Shown here: in pieces, positions 59,530 to 64,000 of the stretch | Position numbering within the stretch: the first letter of the stretch is position 1 | How the letters are laid out: each line of letters opens with the position of its first letter | NCBI RefSeq assembly: GCF_000620865.1 | Contig: NZ_KK211190.1 | Location: 1,873,971 to 1,937,970 of the forward strand | Origin: Exiguobacterium sibiricum 7-3 | GTDB lineage: Bacteria; Bacillota; Bacilli; Exiguobacteriales; Exiguobacteriaceae | Length of the DNA: 64,000 nt | Direction of reading: 5' to 3' | Program-made: the position numbers and the translations under genes | Notes under the pieces: generated by a model | Told to the model about the DNA's origin: nothing | Seen by the model: only the letters and a program-made list of their open reading frames with translations | The model's database searches: none

Positions 59530-60780
59530 ATGTATGATTTGATTGGCGTAGGTATCGGACCGATGAATCTAGGGTTAAGTGCTCTGGCTCATCCGACACC
59601 TTTACGAACATTATTTTTTGATGAAAGCGAACAATTTTCCTGGCACCCCGGGATGATGATTAAAGATTCGATGATGCAGACAAGCTTCATTTCCGATCTC
59701 GTCACATTGGCCGATCCGACCAGTCCTTTTACGTATCTGAACTATTTACGATCCATCAACCGTTTGCATACGTTTTATTTTTATGAAAAATTACTTATTT
59801 CTCGACAAGAGTATAATTCCTACTTGAAATGGGTCTCGACTCAACTCGAAGATTTACATTTTTCTACCCGTGTCATCGATATTCAGGATACAGGTGACAG
59901 TTATGAAGTATTGGTCGAAGAAGTCGCGACCGGTAAACGGACGACTTACGAAACACGAAATGTCGTGCTTGGGACCGGTTCAAAACCTTCGATTCCGGAA
60001 AGCTTTGACAAAGGAGTCATCCACAACACCCAATACGTCATGGAAAAAGAAGCCATCCTGCAACAGGATAAAGTCAGTATCGTTGGTTCCGGTCAAAGTG
60101 CGGCCGAAATCTTCCTCGATTTGCTGACCAGTGACCGGAAAGAGACATTTGAACTCGAATGGATCTCCCGTTCGACGATTTTTGAAACACTTGAAACCGG
60201 CAAACTGGGTGAAGAAATCTTTTCTCCGAGTTACGTCCGTTATTTTAACAGTCTGCCGTTAGCCGTCAGACAAGAAGCAGTCACAAAATTCACCCGGTCA
60301 CAAAACGGGATTAGTCCGGAAACATTGCAAGCGATCTATGAACATTTATATGATTTATCAAATGAAGAACAAAATCGTGTAAAAATCCGTGCCAATCTGG
60401 AAGTCGATGAGATTTCGTACGAGAACGACTTTACCATCACGATGCGGCATACGGAACTGAATGACCAACGGACTTCAAAAACCGGCGCCGTAGTCGCTGC
60501 GACCGGCTTCGTTCCATCTCTCCCCCGCTTCATCAATCGACTTGAGATCGAGTTTGAAGGTGAACAGCAGGCATGGAAGGTCGATGCCAACTACCGGATC
60601 AGCCGAACCGTTTCAACAAATCATCATTTGTATGCGACAACGAACCTCGAACTGTCGCACGGTCCGGCAGCTGATAACCTGGGCATGTCTGTTTCACGCA
60701 ATCAACTCATCTTAAATGATGTCGCTGGCAAAGAATTGTATCCGGTGGAACAACATGCAACCTTCACGACGTTTGACTAA
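59530..60780 (+). CDS. L-lysine/L-ornithine N-monooxygenase (IucD/SidA family)
   Basis: 416 residues. FAD loop GVGIGPMNLGLSALAH near the N terminus, then FSWHPGMMIKDSMMQTSFISD, typical of IucD-type lysine N6-hydroxylases; NADPH loop GSGQSAAEIF near 190; late motif NLELSHGPAADNLG. It hydroxylates the side-chain amine of lysine or ornithine in hydroxamate-siderophore synthesis. No siderophore synthetase or transporter is next to it, so its partner genes would have to be elsewhere. The start at 59530 follows GGGAGG. Confidence 0.92.
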   Translation: MYDLIGVGIGPMNLGLSALAHPTPLRTLFFDESEQFSWHPGMMIKDSMMQTSFISDLVTLADPTSPFTYLNYLRSINRLHTFYFYEKLLISRQEYNSYLKWVSTQLEDLHFSTRVIDIQDTGDSYEVLVEEVATGKRTTYETRNVVLGTGSKPSIPESFDKGVIHNTQYVMEKEAILQQDKVSIVGSGQSAAEIFLDLLTSDRKETFELEWISRSTIFETLETGKLGEEIFSPSYVRYFNSLPLAVRQEAVTKFTRSQNGISPETLQAIYEHLYDLSNEEQNRVKIRANLEVDEISYENDFTITMRHTELNDQRTSKTGAVVAATGFVPSLPRFINRLEIEFEGEQQAWKVDANYRISRTVSTNHHLYATTNLELSHGPAADNLGMSVSRNQLILNDVAGKELYPVEQHATFTTFD

Positions 60781-60795
60781 TCATCGGACATATCA

Positions 60796-60830
60796 ATAGA
60801 TCCTCGGCGAATTCGCCGAGGATCTATTTT
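60796..60830. terminator. Terminator, 32-bp perfect palindrome
   Basis: 60796-60827 is a perfect palindrome centred on GAATTC (arm GATCCTCGGC); TTTT follows on the plus side. It separates the convergent monooxygenase and hypothetical genes. Confidence 0.88.
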
Positions 60831-60839
60831 GATTATTTC

Positions 60840-61700
60840 TCACGGTTTTTTCGTCAGCTCGAGCGTCGCTAAAATCAGTAAGGCCGACTGCAGACGACTT
60901 TGACCGTTTTTCGCGAGCAACAGGTGAAACGCAATCAACCAATTGACCTCATCCGAAAAGCGGTTCCGGGACCGCTCCCGGTCGACGACACGCGTCACAT
61001 AAATCATATCGACCCTCTCGGTTGTCTCGAGTAAAGCCAGTAATGGGAAAAGCCGGTCCCAAATCCGAAGTTCCCGTTCTTCGAGCATTTCACACCAGGC
61101 TTGGATCCGTTTCTTTTGACCGTCGAATGAAGTGGAGGCAGCTAGAATCTGTGCCGTCATCAAACGTTCGCTCGAAGGGCCCATCCATCGTTCAAGCCAT
61201 CGTTCTGCTTGTTCGACCGTTTCGATGAAGGCTACCGGAAGACTTTCCGTCTCCATCAGCGTCGACGTCACAACGTATTGTTTAGCGAGATTGAGGACAG
61301 GATGCGTCTGCCGAAGTTGTTCCAGGATTGGAAATGCATCGATTCCTTGTTCGCGGTTCAAGACTTCGCCGAGCGCAAAGAACGGCCGGACAGCCTTTTC
61401 TTTAATAAAGCGTCGTTTGATATGTCGTTCCGCCTCAATGACCCGTTCGAGCAGCCGCTCCGGTTCCGAACTGTTGAGTTGGATATGCGAAATCAAGAGC
61501 GGTGTATACCGGCTGCGCAGAGCTGAAAACCGGGTCGTCTTCTGTTTGACGATCTGCATCATCCGATCATATGCCGCTTTGTCAAAAACCGTATTGTGAA
61601 TCGTATATGACAAGGCAAAAAAGCGGTGGAAATCATGTGAAGATTCTCCGTGTAACGTCGAATAGGTTTCATTATAGTTTTCACAAAACAAACCGTACAT
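60840..61700 (-). CDS. Hypothetical protein, possibly DUF4003-like
   Basis: 286 residues, all helical, no membrane segment. FHRFFALSYTIHNTVFDKAAYDRM and TRFSALRSRYTPLLISHIQL at the N terminus resemble, from memory, the Firmicute DUF4003 family. The start at 61700 follows GGGAGGA; the 16 codons upstream lack a ribosome binding site. No catalytic motif is visible. It lies upstream of the ABC exporter's terminator and is probably transcribed alone. Confidence 0.75.
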   Translation of the reverse strand: MYGLFCENYNETYSTLHGESSHDFHRFFALSYTIHNTVFDKAAYDRMMQIVKQKTTRFSALRSRYTPLLISHIQLNSSEPERLLERVIEAERHIKRRFIKEKAVRPFFALGEVLNREQGIDAFPILEQLRQTHPVLNLAKQYVVTSTLMETESLPVAFIETVEQAERWLERWMGPSSERLMTAQILAASTSFDGQKKRIQAWCEMLEERELRIWDRLFPLLALLETTERVDMIYVTRVVDRERSRNRFSDEVNWLIAFHLLLAKNGQSRLQSALLILATLELTKKP

Positions 61701-61778
61701 GTCCCCGTCCTCCCTTCTCTTATATGTTCCCGCTTCCTGTAAAATCATTCCGCCTTTATCCCGTAGATAAAAAAGATA

Positions 61779-61825
61779 AAAAAACGGAAGCCATGCTCAT
61801 CTTGAGGATGAGTTGACTTCCGTTT
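61779..61825 (-). terminator. Terminator of the ABC exporter
   Basis: On the minus strand AAACGGAAG and CTTCCGTTT pair outside CTCATC/GATGAG and run into T7. Confidence 0.9.
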
Positions 61826-61826
61826 A

Positions 61827-63539
61827 TCAGACGCGTTGGCGGTCAAGGAGTCGTGCGAAGTATCCTCCGTTTTCGACCAGTTCTTCGTGTGTCCCGTCTT
61901 CAACGATTCCGTCTTTCGTCACGACCAGAATCCGGTCCGCTTGACGAATCGTCGCCAGACGGTGTGCGATGATCAGCGTCGTCCGGTTTTTCGATAATTC
62001 AGCAAGCGATTCCTGAATGATGGCTTCCGTTTCGGTATCAAGAGCCGACGTCGCCTCATCCAGAATCAGGATCGGCGGATTTTTCAAGAACATCCGCGCA
62101 ATCGCCAACCGTTGTTTTTGTCCACCGGACAGCTTCAATCCCCGCTCCCCGATCTCGGTGTCATATCCGTCCGGTAAATCAGCAATCATCTGTCCAAGGT
62201 GTGCCCGTTCTGCCGCCTCGACGATGTCAGTCCGACTTGCCGTCAAATTCCCGTAGGCGATATTATCAGCAATCGTACCAGAAAACAGGAAGACATCCTG
62301 TTGAACGATGCCGATTTGTTGCCGCAACGACGATTTCGTCATCTGCCGGATATCGATCCCGTCAATCGTAATCGCACCGTCCGTCACATCATAAAACCTC
62401 GGAATCAATGAACAAATCGTCGTTTTCCCGGCACCGGATGTCCCGACGAAGGCAATCGTCTGACCCGGTTCGATCGACAGACTGATGTCTTTTAAAATCA
62501 AACGCTCCGCTTCATAACCGAAGCTGACGTCATCAAACCGGATAGCACCCGTTAGCGTCGATACTTGAATGGCATCCGGAGCATCCTTCAGTTCTTCATC
62601 ATGATCAATCATTTCCAGGAACCGTTTAAAACCGGCCATTCCTTTTGGATAAAGTTCGAGCAACGCTGTAATCTTATCAATCGGTTTCAATAAGATGTTC
62701 ATATAGAGAATAAAACCGACGAGTTCGCCATAACTGAGTTTTTTTGTATAGCTTAGATAAGCTCCGACGACGAGGACAGCGAGCGTCATCAGACGTGTCG
62801 TCAGATAAATCCCGGACAAACTCGTACTCATGACTTTGTAGGCATTGATCTTCGACTGCCGGAACGTTCGATTGTCTTTTTCGAACCGCGCCACCTCATG
62901 GGCTTCATTCGTAAAGGATTGGACGACACGGATTCCGGACACACTGTCCTCGACACGCGAATTGACTTCGGCAATATTGCCGTACATCCGGTCCCATGAC
63001 CGGTTCATCCGGACATTGGCATAGCTGATCAACCAGATCAGGAAGGGAACGGCAATAATCGTAACCAGTGCAAGCGGCACATTGATCGTCATCATGATCG
63101 AGAAGGCACCGAGTAATGTCATGACGGCAATGAAGGCATCTTCCGGACCATGGTGAGCGAGTTCGCCGATGTCAAACAAATCATTCGTGATCCGGCTCAT
63201 GATATGTCCCGTTTTAGTGTTGTCAAAAAAACGGAATGATTGCTTTTGGACGTGACCAAACAATTGACGCCGCATATCCGTCTCGATGTTGATCCCGAGC
63301 TTATGCCCAAAGTAGTTGACGACGAACTGCATCAGCGTGCTGATGACATATAAGCCCAGTAATCCGACACTAACTAAAATAATCCAGTTCAACTCCCCTT
63401 CTGGTAGCAACGAATCGATGAACCATTTGACAGCAAGCGGAAAGGCCAGCTCAAGCAGTCCAACGAACAAGGCGGATGAAAAATCAAGCCAAAACAACCG
63501 TTTATGCGGTATGTAATACTGATAAAACCGTTTTAACAT
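61827..63539 (-). CDS. ABC exporter, homodimeric MsbA/BmrA-like
   Basis: 570 residues: six transmembrane segments and a canonical ATPase domain with Walker A GTSGAGKTT, signature LSGGQKQR, Walker B ILILDEATSALD and H-loop IIAHRLATI. All catalytic residues are intact, so a homodimer is expected, unlike the asymmetric pair at 31.5-35 kb. AGAGGAGG precedes the ATG. The substrate could be lipid or drug; not decidable from sequence. Confidence 0.93.
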   Translation of the reverse strand: MLKRFYQYYIPHKRLFWLDFSSALFVGLLELAFPLAVKWFIDSLLPEGELNWIILVSVGLLGLYVISTLMQFVVNYFGHKLGINIETDMRRQLFGHVQKQSFRFFDNTKTGHIMSRITNDLFDIGELAHHGPEDAFIAVMTLLGAFSIMMTINVPLALVTIIAVPFLIWLISYANVRMNRSWDRMYGNIAEVNSRVEDSVSGIRVVQSFTNEAHEVARFEKDNRTFRQSKINAYKVMSTSLSGIYLTTRLMTLAVLVVGAYLSYTKKLSYGELVGFILYMNILLKPIDKITALLELYPKGMAGFKRFLEMIDHDEELKDAPDAIQVSTLTGAIRFDDVSFGYEAERLILKDISLSIEPGQTIAFVGTSGAGKTTICSLIPRFYDVTDGAITIDGIDIRQMTKSSLRQQIGIVQQDVFLFSGTIADNIAYGNLTASRTDIVEAAERAHLGQMIADLPDGYDTEIGERGLKLSGGQKQRLAIARMFLKNPPILILDEATSALDTETEAIIQESLAELSKNRTTLIIAHRLATIRQADRILVVTKDGIVEDGTHEELVENGGYFARLLDRQRV

Positions 63540-63754
63540 GCGAGTCCTCCTCTCAAATTATCTTTAGTGTACAGGATTACTGAAAATAATTCTCGTTTAC
63601 AAATCCTGCTTCTTTTTTTGAAAATAGTTCGAATTTCTTTCTCAAAAAATATATTTTAAAAACAGGTAAATCCCCGAACTCTTATGACAAAATGGTAACA
63701 ACGATTCGATTCATGATCGAACTAGATTCATCATTCGGAAGGGAGCCACACTAC

Positions 63755-64000
63755 GTGAAAAAGACTTTTCTCACTTTGACGACACTTGCGCTGATCAGCT
63801 CAGCTACCGGCGTCGAAGCCGCATCAACGACACTCATCTTGACAGACAACGTCAACATCCGGACTGCTGCCACTACTTCCGCTCCAGTCATTACCACCCT
63901 AAAAAAAGGAACAACCGTCAACGCAATCAAGAAGACCGGATCCTGGTACGAGATTCGTCATCAATCCAAAAAAGCTTTCATCACTGCCGCTTACGTCAAA
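63755..64000 (+). CDS. Secreted SH3b-domain protein (3' part beyond window)
   Basis: The first 82 codons are present. It starts with GTG 63755 behind AAGGGAG. A signal peptide (TFLTLTTLALISSATGVEA) is followed by a bacterial SH3 domain (TDNVNIRTAATTSAPVITTL, GSWYEIRHQSKKAFITAAYV). The SH3 unit resembles those of the YocH-like protein at 30.5 kb, suggesting a wall-associated hydrolase or binding protein. Confidence 0.85.
   Translation, partial: MKKTFLTLTTLALISSATGVEAASTTLILTDNVNIRTAATTSAPVITTLKKGTTVNAIKKTGSWYEIRHQSKKAFITAAYVK

Overview
The window is a chromosomal segment of a low- to mid-GC Firmicute. Its gene order follows the Bacillus subtilis blocks citB/yneP, lexA-yneA-yneB-ynzC-tkt-yneF, ccdA-ccdC(yneJ)-yneK and miaA-hfq-hflX-ynbB-glnR-glnA, with insertions between them. 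The small spore-protein genes (cotM, sspO/P, tlp) that B. subtilis carries around citB are absent. This points to a non-sporulating Bacillales member, most likely Exiguobacterium (inference from gene order and content; no marker gene such as 16S rRNA is present). No rRNA, tRNA, CRISPR array, insertion sequence or intact prophage was found. Starts are marked by strong Shine-Dalgarno sequences, and several genes use GTG or TTG.

Layout. 1-6.8 kb: a thioesterase (partial), a tandem-AAA ATPase, two hypothetical genes and aconitase, all on the minus strand. 6.9-19.6 kb: accessory genes, including a DUF1269-like protein, gene remnants, an LprI-like lipoprotein, an Est30-type carboxylesterase, an MhqR-type quinone-stress regulon with two operators, an isochorismatase-like hydrolase, RtcB, a LysR/NCS2-permease pair, an MBL-fold hydrolase and a structured intergenic palindrome. 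19.7-23 kb: release factor 3, then an MFS exporter behind an ErmC-like leader peptide and attenuator. 23.1-27.6 kb: a divergent flavohaemoglobin-like gene and an NsrR-like repressor that have both lost their cofactor ligands, a hypothetical gene, and a VOC-LD-carboxypeptidase fusion. 28-31.4 kb: YneK, CcdC, CcdA, a Spo0E-like phosphatase and a YocH-like wall protein. 31.5-39.8 kb: a heterodimeric ABC exporter, YneF, transketolase, YnzC, and the SOS genes yneB, yneA and lexA with three LexA boxes.

40-46 kb: glycerol and dihydroxyacetone use (cre box, glpF, glpK, dhaKLM) and AzlCD. 46-54.4 kb: YjdI/YjdJ, an AT-rich nuclease-like gene, glnA/glnR with a GlnR/TnrA box, YnbB, HflX, a degenerate tyrosine recombinase, Hfq and MiaA. 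54.5-64 kb: a 30-residue membrane peptide gene, a probable four-hairpin small RNA, an ABC-2 exporter, a GDSL esterase, a DoxX-like protein, an HtrA protease, a lysine/ornithine N-monooxygenase, a hypothetical gene, an ABC exporter and the start of an SH3-domain secreted protein.

The most notable signals are: (1) the ribosome-stalling-type leader of the MFS exporter; (2) the NsrR/Hmp-like pair in which the Fe-S, haem, FAD and NAD sites all appear eroded while both reading frames stay open; (3) the promoter-hairpins-terminator unit next to the miaA/hfq region; and (4) terminator-like hairpins whose T tract abuts the next start codon in two places.
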